Both the position numbers and the translations under genes were made by a program. A DNA stretch of 64,000 nucleotides from Desulfobacteraceae bacterium (GTDB lineage: Bacteria > Desulfobacterota > Desulfobacteria > Desulfobacterales > JAABTS01). The stretch lies in the NCBI GenBank assembly GCA_011389735.1, contig JAABTS010000003.1, forward strand, positions 18,509-82,508, given 5' to 3'. Of the stretch, positions 1 through 9,553 are shown one piece after another (the stretch's first letter is position 1; each line of letters begins with the position of its first letter). The notes under the pieces are model-generated. The model saw only the letters and a list, made by a program, of their open reading frames with translations. It made no database searches and was not told the DNA's origin.

Positions 1-551
1 CAACGCGCATTGTGGCAGGCATTGGAGTCCCACAGGTCACCGCAATCATGAATTGCAAGAAAATTTCCGATAAAACCGATATTCCGCTGATCGCCGACGG
101 CGGAATCAGGTTTTCAGGCGATATCACCAAAGCGATCGCATCGGGCGCCCATACGGTGATGGTCGGCGGGCTTTTCGCCGGCGCCGAAGAAAGTCCCGGG
201 GAACTCATTTTCTTTCAAGGACGAAGCTATAAAGTATACCGTGGCATGGGCTCACTGGAAGCCATGAAACAAGGAAGCAGGGACCGATATTATCAATCCG
301 AGCAGGAAACGGACGAAGCGCTTGTTCCCGAAGGTATTGTCGGCCGCGTGCCCAATCGCGGCCCCTTGTCCGAAATCATTTTTCAATTGCTCGGCGGCTT
401 GAAAGCCGGCATGGGATATGTCGGCTGCCGGACTATTTCGGAACTTCGGGAAAAAGCCGGATTTATGAAAATCAGCGCGGCCGGAATGCGGGAAAGCCAT
501 GTCCATGATGTAATCATCACCAAGGAGGCTCCGAACTACCGGCTAGATTAA
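1..551 (+). CDS. guaB: IMP dehydrogenase, C-terminal part (cut by window edge)
   Basis: Oxidises IMP to XMP with NAD in guanine nucleotide synthesis. Only the last ~180 residues are present; the reading frame is open to the left edge, which falls just after the catalytic-cysteine loop (the first residues are [11 protein letters not shown], the sequence that follows that cysteine in the family). Visible are the phosphate-binding loop ([14 protein letters not shown]), the GG motif ([11 protein letters not shown]), and the mobile flap with DRYYQ and [13 protein letters not shown]. The TIM-barrel end is intact and stops with TAG/TTA-rich sequence before a family-1 repeat. The identification is firm; guaA is not visible in the window. 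Confidence 0.95.
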   Translation, partial: TRIVAGIGVPQVTAIMNCKKISDKTDIPLIADGGIRFSGDITKAIASGAHTVMVGGLFAGAEESPGELIFFQGRSYKVYRGMGSLEAMKQGSRDRYYQSEQETDEALVPEGIVGRVPNRGPLSEIIFQLLGGLKAGMGYVGCRTISELREKAGFMKISAAGMRESHVHDVIITKEAPNYRLD

Positions 552-564
552 CGAATTGAAAACC

Positions 565-680
565 TGTAGCCCTCCGGAAATCAAATTTCACTGCGTTGCG
601 CGCCCGGGTTATAAGGTTATACGGACGGTATTCTCACGGGCCGGACCCCTTGTGGAATTTAATTTCTGAAAACCCGTATA
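565..680. repeat. Family-1 Correia-like palindromic element, copy 1
   Basis: Intergenic copy between guaB and dnaE. It begins with TGTAGCCCTCCGGAAATC, has the conserved AAATTTCACTGCG block, a GC-rich centre, and ends with AATTTCTGAAAACCCGTATA. The centre is about 10 bp longer than in the 105-bp consensus form. Confidence 0.75.
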
Positions 681-735
681 TAAACGAACATATAAGCTAA
701 ACGGTTTTTACAATCAGTTAAAGATGTGGTGATTC

Positions 736-3700
736 ATGAAAACGACCGACTTTGTTCATTTACATGTGCATACCCAGTACAGCCTTCTGGACGGCGCCAT
801 TCGGATCGACGCATTGATCGATCGTATCAAGGAACTGGGGATGAACGCCGTGGCCATTACGGATCACGGAACCATGTTCGGCGTGATCGAATTTTATGAA
901 AAAGCGCTGAAACAAAATATCAAGCCGATTATCGGATGCGAATGCTATGTCGCTCCTAGAACCTTGAAAGACAAAACCCCGTTTGACGGAAAAAATCTGT
1001 CCCATCTGGTTCTGCTCGCCGAAAACCGGGAAGGCTATAAAAATTTGTGCAAGCTGGCGACGATCGCCCAGTTGGAAGGATTTTACTATAAGCCGAGGAT
1101 CGACAAGGAGGTGTTGAAAGCGCATAGCAAGGGGTTGATTGCGCTTTCGGCGTGTCTTCACGGAGAAATTCCGCTTTTGATCCAGAACGGCCGGATGGAC
1201 CAGGCGGATGAGGCTGCCCGGTTTTACCAGTCGATTTTTGGAGAAACCAATTTTTATCTGGAGGTTCAAAAAAACGGTATCGACGTTCAGGAAAAAGTGA
1301 ACGCGGGGCTTCTGGATATGAGCCGGAGGCTTTCGATCCCCATGGCGGCGACCAATGACTGCCATTATTTACAAAAGGAAGACGCCAGGGCGCATGAAGT
1401 TCTTCTTTGTATCCAGACCGGAAAAACGATGTATGACGCGGACAGGTTCCGGTTTGCAACGGATCAGCTTTATTTCAAGCCTCCGGATCAAATGGCGGCG
1501 GAATTCGCCGGTTTTCCGGGCGCTTTTGATAACACCGCCGAAATCGCCGGAAGGTGCCGGGTCGATTTTTCTTTCGACACCTATCATTTTCCAAGGTTTA
1601 CTCAGGACACGAGTGTTTCCATCGACGATCTGTTCGAACAGAAAGTCAGGGAAGGCCATGAAGAAAGAATGGCCAGGATCAGGGAGCGCAATCCCGATAT
1701 TGACGAACAGGCTTATATCGACCGGCTGGAGTATGAAGTCAAAACCATCAAGGATATGGAATTTCCGGGGTATTTTCTCATCGTTGCGGATTTTATCAAA
1801 TACGCCAAGGACAATAATATTCCGGTGGGCCCGGGGCGTGGATCGGCGGCCGGCAGTATCGTGGCCTATGCGCTGGGGATCACGGACCTGGATCCCATTG
1901 AAAATGGATTGATTTTCGAACGGTTTTTGAATCCGGCGCGTATCAGTATGCCTGATATCGACGTGGACTTCTGTATAAACGGCCGGGAAACGGTTTTCAA
2001 GTATGTAGTCGATAAATACGGCGGCGGAGACTATGTGGCTCAGATTATTACCTTCGGGAAATTGAAAACCCGGGCGGTGATCCGGGATGTGGGCCGGGCC
2101 CTGGGCATTCCGCTTCCGGAAGTGGACGCTATCGCCAAAATGGTTCCGGATGTATTGAATATCGGTCTTGACGACGCATTGAAGCAGGAGCCGAAAATTC
2201 AAAACCTGGTGGAATCGAATCCAAAAATCGAAGAATTGATCAATATTTGCAGGGTTTTGGAGGGGCTTCCCAGGCACGCCTCGACTCACGCGGCGGGCGT
2301 CGTGATCGGAGACAAACCCCTGGTCGAATACCTTCCTTTATATCGCGGGAAAAAGGGCGAAGTCGTCACTCAGTGGGATATGAAGCGGGTAGAACAGATC
2401 GGCCTGGTCAAGTTCGATTTCCTGGGACTTCGAAACCTTACAGTTATCGCCAACACAATCGCCATGATCGAATCCCAGGATAAAAAGCCCCCGGACTTGC
2501 TCGATCTGGATATGGACGATCCGGCCACCTATAAACTGCTGTCGGCCGGCGACACCACCGGCGTTTTTCAATTGGAAAGTTCCGGCATGAAGGATTTGCT
2601 AAACCGGCTTAAACCCGCCTGTTTTGACGATATCGTTGCGCTGGTGGCGCTCTATCGCCCCGGCCCTCTGGACAGCGGCATGGTCGATGATTTTGTCGAA
2701 CGGAAACACGGTAGAAAGAAAGTCGAGTATCTGGTTCCGGAGCTGGAACCGATCCTGAAAAACACATACGGTGTTATCGTATATCAGGAACAGGTCATGA
2801 AAATCGCCGGCGCCCTGGCCAATTATTCAATGGCCGAAGCCGACGGGCTTAGAAAGGCCATGGGAAAAAAAATTCAATCGATCATGGCCGAACATCGGGA
2901 ACGTTTCACTAAAGGCGCCGTTGAAAACGGCATTCCCGAACAAAAAGCCAAACAAATTTTTGATCTGATGGAAAAATTCGGCGGGTATGGATTCAATAAA
3001 TCCCACAGTGCGGCCTACGCCTTGATCGCTTATCAAACCGCCTATCTGAAAGCCCATTATTCGGTTGAATTCATGGCCTCGCTGCTAACGAGTGAAATTC
3101 ATTCCATTGACGGCGTGGTAAAATATATAGAAGAATGCCGCCGGCATAACATTCAGGTGCTGCCGCCGGATATCAACGAAAGCGACACCCGATTCACGGT
3201 GTCGGGGGATAAAATCCGGTTCGGTCTTGTGGCGGTCAAAAACGTGGGGGAAGGCCCCATTGAATCGATCATTCGGGCCCGTGAGGAAAAGCCGTTCGAG
3301 TCTCTGTTCGATTTTTGCGAGCGAGTCGATTTGAAAAAGGTCAACAAACGTGTTATCGAGAGCCTGATCAAGTCGGGGGCCTTTGATTCAACCCAGGGCA
3401 AATACCGCTCCCGCTTATACGCGGTTCTCGAAGAAGCCATCGATTACGGACACAGCGCCCGCAAGAAAAAAGACGACCCTCAGATGGATCTTTTCGGCGA
3501 ATTTGAAGAGATTCAAGCACTGGAACAGCCGCCTTTGCCGAAAATACCGGAATGGGAGGAAATGGAAAAATTGTCTATGGAAAAAGACGCGCTTGGTTTT
3601 TACGTGAGCGGGCATCCATTGAAAAAGTATTCCGGGATTCTTGAAAAATTCGCCAACGCCGATACGCTTTCCATGATGGAGAAAAACGACGGCTTTTATG

Positions 3701-4272
3701 TCCGAACGGGGGGCGTAATTACGGACGTGAAGGTTATTGTGACGCGAAAGGGCGATAAAATGGGGTTCGTGACTCTCGAAGACTTGAAGGGCGTTATCGA
3801 AGTAACGGTTTTTCCGAATCTGTTTGAATCGTCGGCCGATATCCTGGCCGAAGACACTCCCGTTGTTGTGGAAGGAAAACTGGAACGGGAGGAAAATTCG
3901 GCCAAAATAATTGCGGACACACTGATTCACATGGAAAAGGCGGAAGAAACCTGGGTCGCCGCAGTCAATATCAATCTGGACATCACCCGGACGGACGAGG
4001 ACGACCTGGATGCGTTGCGGAAAATTTTCGAAAATCATGCGGGGCGTTGCCGAACCAATATTTATCTGGTAGATCCTGATAAAACGGCCGTTGAAGTAGC
4101 ATTGGGAGATGATTTTCAACTGAAGGTCGATACATCGCTTATACGCGAGATAGAAGATTTGCTCGGGTATTCCGCGGTTGAAACTAGTGTCGCGCCGGTC
4201 AACCCCGGCGTGAAACACAATAATTCCAGAAACGGAAAATATGGTTATGGAGGCGCTCAAGTAAATGGATGA
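736..4272 (+). CDS. dnaE: DNA polymerase III alpha subunit
   Basis: Replicative polymerase, 1178 residues, usual for the DnaE1 class. In order: N-terminal PHP domain (HLHVHTQYS, residues 8-16), polymerase core with catalytic aspartates in PDIDVDF (D407, D409), fingers and helix-hairpin-helix region, an internal beta-clamp binding motif QMDLF at 916-920, and a C-terminal OB-fold (VRTGGVITDVKV region). The ATG at 736 begins directly with the conserved PHP start and is preceded by GTGGTG as a weak ribosome site. The stop overlaps the start of manC by 8 bp, so the two genes are translationally linked. Nothing is missing from the family signature. Confidence 0.97.
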   Translation: MKTTDFVHLHVHTQYSLLDGAIRIDALIDRIKELGMNAVAITDHGTMFGVIEFYEKALKQNIKPIIGCECYVAPRTLKDKTPFDGKNLSHLVLLAENREGYKNLCKLATIAQLEGFYYKPRIDKEVLKAHSKGLIALSACLHGEIPLLIQNGRMDQADEAARFYQSIFGETNFYLEVQKNGIDVQEKVNAGLLDMSRRLSIPMAATNDCHYLQKEDARAHEVLLCIQTGKTMYDADRFRFATDQLYFKPPDQMAAEFAGFPGAFDNTAEIAGRCRVDFSFDTYHFPRFTQDTSVSIDDLFEQKVREGHEERMARIRERNPDIDEQAYIDRLEYEVKTIKDMEFPGYFLIVADFIKYAKDNNIPVGPGRGSAAGSIVAYALGITDLDPIENGLIFERFLNPARISMPDIDVDFCINGRETVFKYVVDKYGGGDYVAQIITFGKLKTRAVIRDVGRALGIPLPEVDAIAKMVPDVLNIGLDDALKQEPKIQNLVESNPKIEELINICRVLEGLPRHASTHAAGVVIGDKPLVEYLPLYRGKKGEVVTQWDMKRVEQIGLVKFDFLGLRNLTVIANTIAMIESQDKKPPDLLDLDMDDPATYKLLSAGDTTGVFQLESSGMKDLLNRLKPACFDDIVALVALYRPGPLDSGMVDDFVERKHGRKKVEYLVPELEPILKNTYGVIVYQEQVMKIAGALANYSMAEADGLRKAMGKKIQSIMAEHRERFTKGAVENGIPEQKAKQIFDLMEKFGGYGFNKSHSAAYALIAYQTAYLKAHYSVEFMASLLTSEIHSIDGVVKYIEECRRHNIQVLPPDINESDTRFTVSGDKIRFGLVAVKNVGEGPIESIIRAREEKPFESLFDFCERVDLKKVNKRVIESLIKSGAFDSTQGKYRSRLYAVLEEAIDYGHSARKKKDDPQMDLFGEFEEIQALEQPPLPKIPEWEEMEKLSMEKDALGFYVSGHPLKKYSGILEKFANADTLSMMEKNDGFYVRTGGVITDVKVIVTRKGDKMGFVTLEDLKGVIEVTVFPNLFESSADILAEDTPVVVEGKLEREENSAKIIADTLIHMEKAEETWVAAVNINLDITRTDEDDLDALRKIFENHAGRCRTNIYLVDPDKTAVEVALGDDFQLKVDTSLIREIEDLLGYSAVETSVAPVNPGVKHNNSRNGKYGYGGAQVNG

Positions 4273-5638
4273 AAAATTAAACGTTTACGCCATTCTTCTG
4301 GCGGGTGGAAAAGGGACGCGCCTGTGGCCGGTGTCAAGGGAGCAGTATCCCAAACAACTGGTCGCCTTTATCGGAAAAGATTCGCTGGTTCAAAGAACCG
4401 TAAAACGATTGGAGCCGGTCATTGAAAAGGATTTGATCAGAATCGTTTGCGGAAAAAATCACGAACACGAAATCGGCAAACAGATCAAGGATCTCGGCGT
4501 CGATCCGGCCGGCAAACTGTTTATCGAACCATGCGGAAGGAACACGGGCCCGGCGATTCTTCTGGCGGTGCTCGCCATTCTGAAACATGAAAAAGACGCT
4601 GTTTTGTTTTTATTTCCGGCCGATCACGTTATTCGGGACGAAGGCCGGTTTCAGGAGGTGATGAGGTCGGCGATCCGGCTGGCGGAATCGGATCATATCG
4701 TCACATTCGGCATTACGCCGCATTATCCGGAAACCGGATACGGCTATATTGAAGCGGATGAACCTGTTTCCGGAGACGCGTTTAAATTGAAACGCTTTGT
4801 TGAAAAACCGGATCGGGATACAGCGGAGCAATATGTCAAATCCGGCCGGTTTTACTGGAACAGCGGCATGTTCGCGTTTCGCGCCTCGGTCATTATCGAC
4901 GAATTCAAAAGACATCAGCCGGCCCTCCTGGCCGCCATGCAGGCCATGACCGAAGGGGACGGTGAAATCGACCCGGAGGCTTACGGCGGCCTTCCAGACA
5001 TTTCCATCGATTATGCAATCATGGAAAAAACCGGCAGAGGCGTTATTTTGCCGTCTGATTTTGGATGGAGCGATATCGGTTCCTGGAAATCGCTGTATGA
5101 TTTTTTACCCAAAGATGAAAATAATAACGTGATTGACGGGGATGTTATCGCCAAAGACAGCCGGAATTGTTTTATCATGGGCAATGACCGGCTGATTGCG
5201 GCCAACCGGATCAATAACCTGGTAATTATCGGAACGTCCGATTCCGTATTCGTTTCAGAGATTTCAACTAGCCGGGATGTCAAATTCATTGTAGAGGATT
5301 TGAAACGGGACGGCAGAAAAGAATATCGAAAACACAACACCGTGTTCAATCGATGGGGCAGCCATACTTATCTCGATCATCAGGCGGATTATGAATCCGC
5401 CAGGCTGGTGATCGATCCGGGCGCGGGATGTCCGGTCGAACCTGACGGCGTCCGGTCGTTTGTCATGGTGGTACAGGGCCGGGCCGATATCGAATTTCCC
5501 GACGGGCTCAAAACAATTTCAGCCGGCGAATCCGTCATTTTGGACGGCAGGTCCGGGGCTGTGATAAATAATAAAGGAATGGCTCCCCTGCATGTAATTC
5601 AAGTGAAAACAAGTTCATCGGCGCCGGACAAGAGGTGA
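4265..5638 (+). CDS. manC: Mannose-1-phosphate guanylyltransferase (ManC/AlgA family), isomerase domain degenerate
   Basis: Makes GDP-mannose from mannose-1-phosphate and GTP for polysaccharide or LPS synthesis. The 457-residue protein has the nucleotidyltransferase signature GGKGTRLWPVSR (14-25), YPKQ, and FVEKP. In bifunctional AlgA/ManC enzymes a C-terminal cupin holds phosphomannose isomerase activity through an HHHRAEHW-type metal site. Here the corresponding stretch reads PVEPDGVRSFVMVV, with no histidines, so isomerase activity is doubtful and a separate ManA would be needed. The start overlaps dnaE by 8 bp. The guanylyltransferase assignment is strong; loss of isomerase is inference from missing ligands. 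Confidence 0.92.
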   Translation: MDEKLNVYAILLAGGKGTRLWPVSREQYPKQLVAFIGKDSLVQRTVKRLEPVIEKDLIRIVCGKNHEHEIGKQIKDLGVDPAGKLFIEPCGRNTGPAILLAVLAILKHEKDAVLFLFPADHVIRDEGRFQEVMRSAIRLAESDHIVTFGITPHYPETGYGYIEADEPVSGDAFKLKRFVEKPDRDTAEQYVKSGRFYWNSGMFAFRASVIIDEFKRHQPALLAAMQAMTEGDGEIDPEAYGGLPDISIDYAIMEKTGRGVILPSDFGWSDIGSWKSLYDFLPKDENNNVIDGDVIAKDSRNCFIMGNDRLIAANRINNLVIIGTSDSVFVSEISTSRDVKFIVEDLKRDGRKEYRKHNTVFNRWGSHTYLDHQADYESARLVIDPGAGCPVEPDGVRSFVMVVQGRADIEFPDGLKTISAGESVILDGRSGAVINNKGMAPLHVIQVKTSSSAPDKR

Positions 5639-5642
5639 AAGC

Positions 5643-6614
5643 GTGAACACCAGTAAAATCGTCTGCCCGAATTGCGGTTTTGACCAGGAAGAAGCAGAAG
5701 CCTGCCGTCAATGCGGAATCAATATTCACGCTTTCCTGGATGAATTGAGGATCGAAGCCGGCTTGCCTCCGTCGGACGCGGAGTGTCATATGGAAATCAT
5801 GATTTGCCCCAATTGCGGGTTTGAACAGGAATGCGATGATATCTGCGTCAAATGCGGCGTGGTGATTCGAAAATTTCTGGAAGAGCAGTTGCGGGAAATC
5901 GAAATGATCGAGGCGGCGGAATCTGTTCCCGAAGAAATGAAAGAGAGCAAGGCGGCGGCCTTTCTGGCGGATTTCGGCGTCGGTCCGGGCCAGTGGAAAC
6001 GGTTGATCGGCAAATGGTTTCGTCGGGCGGCGTCTTTGTTCACCCAGCTTGTCATCGCCGTATTGATCGAAATTGTGCTGTATGCGGGGCTTTTTTTCGC
6101 ATTGGGACGTTTATGGGAGATCTACTTATCGACTCATGTCGGCCAAACATTCGCCAGGAAATTTTCCGAAAAAGCCGCGTTTATTCAGGGGTTGTTCGAT
6201 ATCGGAGCGATGATCCCCGCAATCGAATGGACGGCCATAGCGCTCGTGTCATGTCTCATTACGGCCTTTTTTATCAGGGTTACTTTTATTGCGAGATATT
6301 TTTATATGGGACGTGGGCTTGTATACAAACTGCTGGTCTGGGGGATCGCATGTTCCCTGGCGGCTATGGCGGCGGGGGCTCAGGTTAAATCGTTTTCTTT
6401 CCAGGCTTCGTTGGCTTTGGGGCTTTTTCCGGCTTTTTTCCTGTTTATGCCCGCCTTCAGATTCGTGTTTCACGTAATCCCGGAACCGGATATAAAACGG
6501 TTCTATGACCATGTGTCGGTTGTTCTCAAATATCGAAAATTGCGATCGGCGATTCAGCAGGCGGAGGCAAAAGGCTATGCGGAATCGGACGAGCTTCGAA
6601 CGGACCGGGGTTAA
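5643..6614 (+). CDS. Double zinc-ribbon membrane protein, function unknown
   Basis: I do not recognise a characterised family. The 323-residue protein starts with two near-identical zinc ribbons: CPNCGF...CRQCGI (C8, C11, C21, C24) and CPNCGF...CVKCGV about 45 residues later, each followed by an FL[DE]E helix. The C-terminal two thirds hold four or more hydrophobic segments (about residues 135-155, 185-210, 220-240, 245-275), ending in a charged cytoplasmic tail. It starts at GTG 5643, four bases after the manC stop, with AGAGGTGA as ribosome site inside manC, and is followed by dapF 21 bp later, so it is cotranscribed. The tandem ribbons suggest an internal duplication and a cytosolic docking role at the membrane; this is inference. 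Confidence 0.8.
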   Translation: MNTSKIVCPNCGFDQEEAEACRQCGINIHAFLDELRIEAGLPPSDAECHMEIMICPNCGFEQECDDICVKCGVVIRKFLEEQLREIEMIEAAESVPEEMKESKAAAFLADFGVGPGQWKRLIGKWFRRAASLFTQLVIAVLIEIVLYAGLFFALGRLWEIYLSTHVGQTFARKFSEKAAFIQGLFDIGAMIPAIEWTAIALVSCLITAFFIRVTFIARYFYMGRGLVYKLLVWGIACSLAAMAAGAQVKSFSFQASLALGLFPAFFLFMPAFRFVFHVIPEPDIKRFYDHVSVVLKYRKLRSAIQQAEAKGYAESDELRTDRG

Positions 6615-6635
6615 TTTTTAACCGGAGGAGTTTCA

Positions 6636-7487
6636 ATGAAATTTACAAAATATCATGGGCTGGGAAATGATTATCTTGTCATGGAGCCTCAAAATTTCGA
6701 AGGCGGTCCCACTCCGATGCAGCTTTTCAACATTTGCCATCGGAATTTCGGCGTCGGATCGGACGGCGTTTTGCTCGGGCCTCTCGAATCGGAACGCGCT
6801 GATTTCGGGCTTAAAATTTTCAACCCGGACGGCAGCGAAGCCGAAAAGAGCGGAAACGGCATTCGCATATTTACACGGTATCTCTGGGATATGGGCAAAA
6901 TCAGCGGCCAACCCTTTACGATCGACACTCCGGGAGGGGTTGTCGAATCCAGATTTTATCAGAACACCGGCGATGTATCGTGTAATATGGGAAAAGTTCA
7001 TTTCGACGCCGCAAAGATACCTGTCGAGGGCTACTCCGGCGAAGTGTTGAATGAAAAAATGGTTGTTTGTGACGAAGTTTTGACATTTTGCGCCGCGACC
7101 ATTGGAAATCCGCATTGTGTCATTCTTCGAAACGGTGTTTCGGAGTCCGAAGCCCGAAACTTCGGCCCTCATATTGAAAACGACAGGCGATTTCCGAACC
7201 GGACAAACGTTCAATTCATGGAAGTGACGGACCGGAACAATATTCGGATCGAAATTTGGGAACGGGGCGCCGGTTATACTCTGGCGTCCGGCAGCAGCAG
7301 CAGCGTGGCTGCGGCGGTAGCGAAGAAATTGGGGTTTTGCGATTCGAAAATTGCGGTACATATGCCCGGCGGCGTTATCAATATCTCCGTGTACGATGAT
7401 TACACCGTTTTAATGAGCGGGCCGGTGACAAAAGTGGCGGATGGATTTATCAGCCCGGAAATCTTCGATCATCCGGTGTCGGTTTAA
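6636..7487 (+). CDS. dapF: Diaminopimelate epimerase family protein with both catalytic cysteines replaced by serine
   Basis: DapF interconverts LL- and meso-diaminopimelate for lysine and peptidoglycan with two cysteines acting as acid/base. The 283-residue protein has the full two-domain fold signature: start MKFTKYHGLGNDY, NPDGSEAEKSGNGIR and ERGAGYTLASGSSSSV. In the canonical enzyme these two loops read CGNG and ACGTG; here residue 72 and residue 218 are both serine. A good ribosome site (GGAGGAG) precedes ATG 6636. Either this is a divergent member with another substrate or mechanism, or it is a family branch in which serine is tolerated. The fold assignment is strong, the reaction is not. 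Confidence 0.8.
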   Translation: MKFTKYHGLGNDYLVMEPQNFEGGPTPMQLFNICHRNFGVGSDGVLLGPLESERADFGLKIFNPDGSEAEKSGNGIRIFTRYLWDMGKISGQPFTIDTPGGVVESRFYQNTGDVSCNMGKVHFDAAKIPVEGYSGEVLNEKMVVCDEVLTFCAATIGNPHCVILRNGVSESEARNFGPHIENDRRFPNRTNVQFMEVTDRNNIRIEIWERGAGYTLASGSSSSVAAAVAKKLGFCDSKIAVHMPGGVINISVYDDYTVLMSGPVTKVADGFISPEIFDHPVSV

Positions 7488-8018
7488 GACGATTCGTTCG
7501 GATCGGTTTTCGCTGTTAGAGGTTTGGCAAACCGCCGCTCGAAATCGAAAGGCGGGCGAATCGAACGAGGGCGGCAAAAGTAAGTGGTCTTTGGCTTGAC
7601 ACTCAAACCGCCTTTTCATATATATAGCATTTCAGATATTGACTTTCAGTGCGTTATCGGCCGGAGATACAAGATTCGTATGATCTTCACCCTCCATTCT
7701 TCTGAAAAACAATACCTGGAAACCGATAAAAAAAACAGCCGAAGGATAGTACGAAAAATGTTTCAAGGTGTTTGCAAGATGATACGGATGCGGGAAATAT
7801 GCTGGGAATTTATTCCATCATTCGGAAAAAGTTAAAAATAACGATGATATCTCTTTTTCTAAACCCGATCTTGTGGTATGGTTTCGAGAAATTCGGAATT
7901 TTGAAAATCCGTTCGTAGAATCGAGGGGCGCCGGAAACGGGTTTGTAAAGAAATGAGTGTGAAAAAGCGTAGTTACAGAAAGGCCAACGTCGAACGGGAG
8001 AATATAGGAGGTATGCTG
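7488..8018. other. Intergenic region between dapF and the OmpA lipoprotein gene
   Basis: No convincing gene. It contains a small palindrome GGTTTGGCAAACC around 7521-7533, a degenerate family-1 element (7621-7719) and an AT-rich stretch (7830-7860). A short open frame at 7584-7835 has no family features and runs across the repeat, so I do not call it. Confidence 0.6.
7621..7719. repeat. Family-1 element, degenerate copy
   Basis: Reads TATATAGCATTTCAGATATT, then TTTCAGTGCGTTATCGGCC, a central ATTCGTATGATC and an end TTCTGAAAAACAATACC. The order of blocks matches the family-1 consensus in reverse orientation, with many substitutions. Confidence 0.5.
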
Positions 8019-9515
8019 ATGACAAAAAAATCATTGACGGTGTTGTTTGTCTTGCTGATCTGCTCTCTATTGTTGAGTTGTTCGTCAAACAAATCAAAAG
8101 AGAAAACAGTATCGCCGTCGGCCGGCGACACAACCGCTGACATGTCCGAACCGATGGACGTGGACAGTTACATGGAGGAGCTGGTCGATAATTTTTTGAT
8201 TGTCGTCGATGCTTCCGGATCTAAATTCCGGCCTTATAAAGGACGGATCAAGCTAAGGCTGACCAAGGATCTGATTCAACGATTCAATGACAAAGTTCCT
8301 GACCGGCCGTTGACCGGCGGTCTGAGGAGATACGGATTTGAAGCGGGAGCTTTTTCACAGCCTACGGAATTGCTGTTCGGCGTGTCAAAGTATTCGAGAC
8401 GGGAATACGCGCGGGCGATCGATGTATTGAGATGGGCCGGCGGAAAAAGCCCCATGTCTCTGGCGTTGAATGCGGGAACCCTCGACTTGAAATCCACTAC
8501 CGGATATATCGCCGTGGTAATTTTCAGCGACGGTAAAATCAACGACAACGACCCCGATATCAATGACGTAATCACCGAAATGGACAATAACCTGACATTG
8601 AAAGAAAGGTATCGCAAACTGGCTGATTTGCCGATCGTCGATAAAATCGTCATGGAGATGGAAAGCGACGAACAGCTCGCCGGGAAAGCCAAAGCAGCCT
8701 CCTCTCAAATCATGCAGGCGCAAAACAATCCTGATCGGATCAATATGATTCTGAAAAACAATCCGGGTATCGCCGAAAGGCTGTCTGAAATCGACAAAGA
8801 TCCGGTGTTCGCCGCCAAAATGATGGTTCTTGCGGCCAGTCTCCCGTCCTGCGATACGATCAACGCGACAAAGGCTATGAAAGCAACGTATGGCGACCGA
8901 ATTTGTATCTATACGGTGCTTGTGGGAGATCTGCCCTACGGCGGTTTGCTTCTGGATCAAATCGCGAGGATAGGCGGTTGTGGATACGCTGTTACCTCCG
9001 ACTTTCTGGCGTCCGACAAAAATATGGCGGATTTCGTTCACGACGTGTTTACCCGAAGCAAACCCCGGTTTGTCGAAGAACGAATCGAGGCCTGTCCCGA
9101 TCGTGACGGGGACGGCGTCTGCGATCAGTTTGACGAATGTCCGGACACTCCGGAGGGCGCCCGAGTGGATGAAAGAGGCTGCTGGATACTTGATAAAGTC
9201 CATTTCGACCTCAATAAGTGGAACATCAAACCCAAATATTACACCATGCTGGATGAAATCGCGCAGGTTCTGATTAAGAATCCGCATGTGAAGATGGGCG
9301 TTCATGGCCATACATGCACCATATGGACCGAACAATACAACATGAAATTGTCACATTGGCGAGCTCTGTCGGTCACATCGTATCTCTTGAAGAAAGGGGT
9401 GCCGTCGAGACAGCTATCGGTCAAAGGGTTCGGTTTCCACCAGCCGTTTGCATCGAATAAGACCGAAGAAGGCAGAATTCTGAACCGGCGGGTGGAGTTC
9501 CATCCGGTGTGGTAG
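8019..9515 (+). CDS. Outer-membrane lipoprotein with von Willebrand A, TSP3-like and OmpA domains
   Basis: About 498 residues from ATG 8019, chosen because AGGAG at 8006-8010 lies at proper distance and the protein then opens with a lipoprotein signal (MTKKSLTVLFVLLICSLLLSC). Next comes a VWA-like domain with a MIDAS-type DASGS near residue 50, a helical insert, a calcium-binding TSP3-like segment (CPDRDGDGVCDQFDECPD), and a C-terminal OmpA domain (VHFDLNKWNIKP to NRRVEF) for peptidoglycan attachment. In the OmpA loop the usual GHTD reads GHTC, so the diaminopimelate-binding aspartate is replaced, while the following LSHWRA arginine is kept. It is likely an envelope-anchored adhesion or structural protein; partner unknown. 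Confidence 0.85.
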   Translation: MTKKSLTVLFVLLICSLLLSCSSNKSKEKTVSPSAGDTTADMSEPMDVDSYMEELVDNFLIVVDASGSKFRPYKGRIKLRLTKDLIQRFNDKVPDRPLTGGLRRYGFEAGAFSQPTELLFGVSKYSRREYARAIDVLRWAGGKSPMSLALNAGTLDLKSTTGYIAVVIFSDGKINDNDPDINDVITEMDNNLTLKERYRKLADLPIVDKIVMEMESDEQLAGKAKAASSQIMQAQNNPDRINMILKNNPGIAERLSEIDKDPVFAAKMMVLAASLPSCDTINATKAMKATYGDRICIYTVLVGDLPYGGLLLDQIARIGGCGYAVTSDFLASDKNMADFVHDVFTRSKPRFVEERIEACPDRDGDGVCDQFDECPDTPEGARVDERGCWILDKVHFDLNKWNIKPKYYTMLDEIAQVLIKNPHVKMGVHGHTCTIWTEQYNMKLSHWRALSVTSYLLKKGVPSRQLSVKGFGFHQPFASNKTEEGRILNRRVEFHPVW

Positions 9516-9553
9516 ACCGATTCAGTACGGAGGTTATATCGTTAATTTTTAAA

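Noticed and set aside
3415-4260. Long open frame on the minus strand inside dnaE
   Set aside because: It lies wholly opposite dnaE, has no ribosome site or recognisable motif, and mirrors the codon pattern of dnaE. Similar shadows opposite gspD, gspE and dnaE's first part were dropped for the same reason.
7584-7835. Possible small gene between dapF and the OmpA lipoprotein
   Set aside because: It crosses a degenerate family-1 repeat and has no coding signature.
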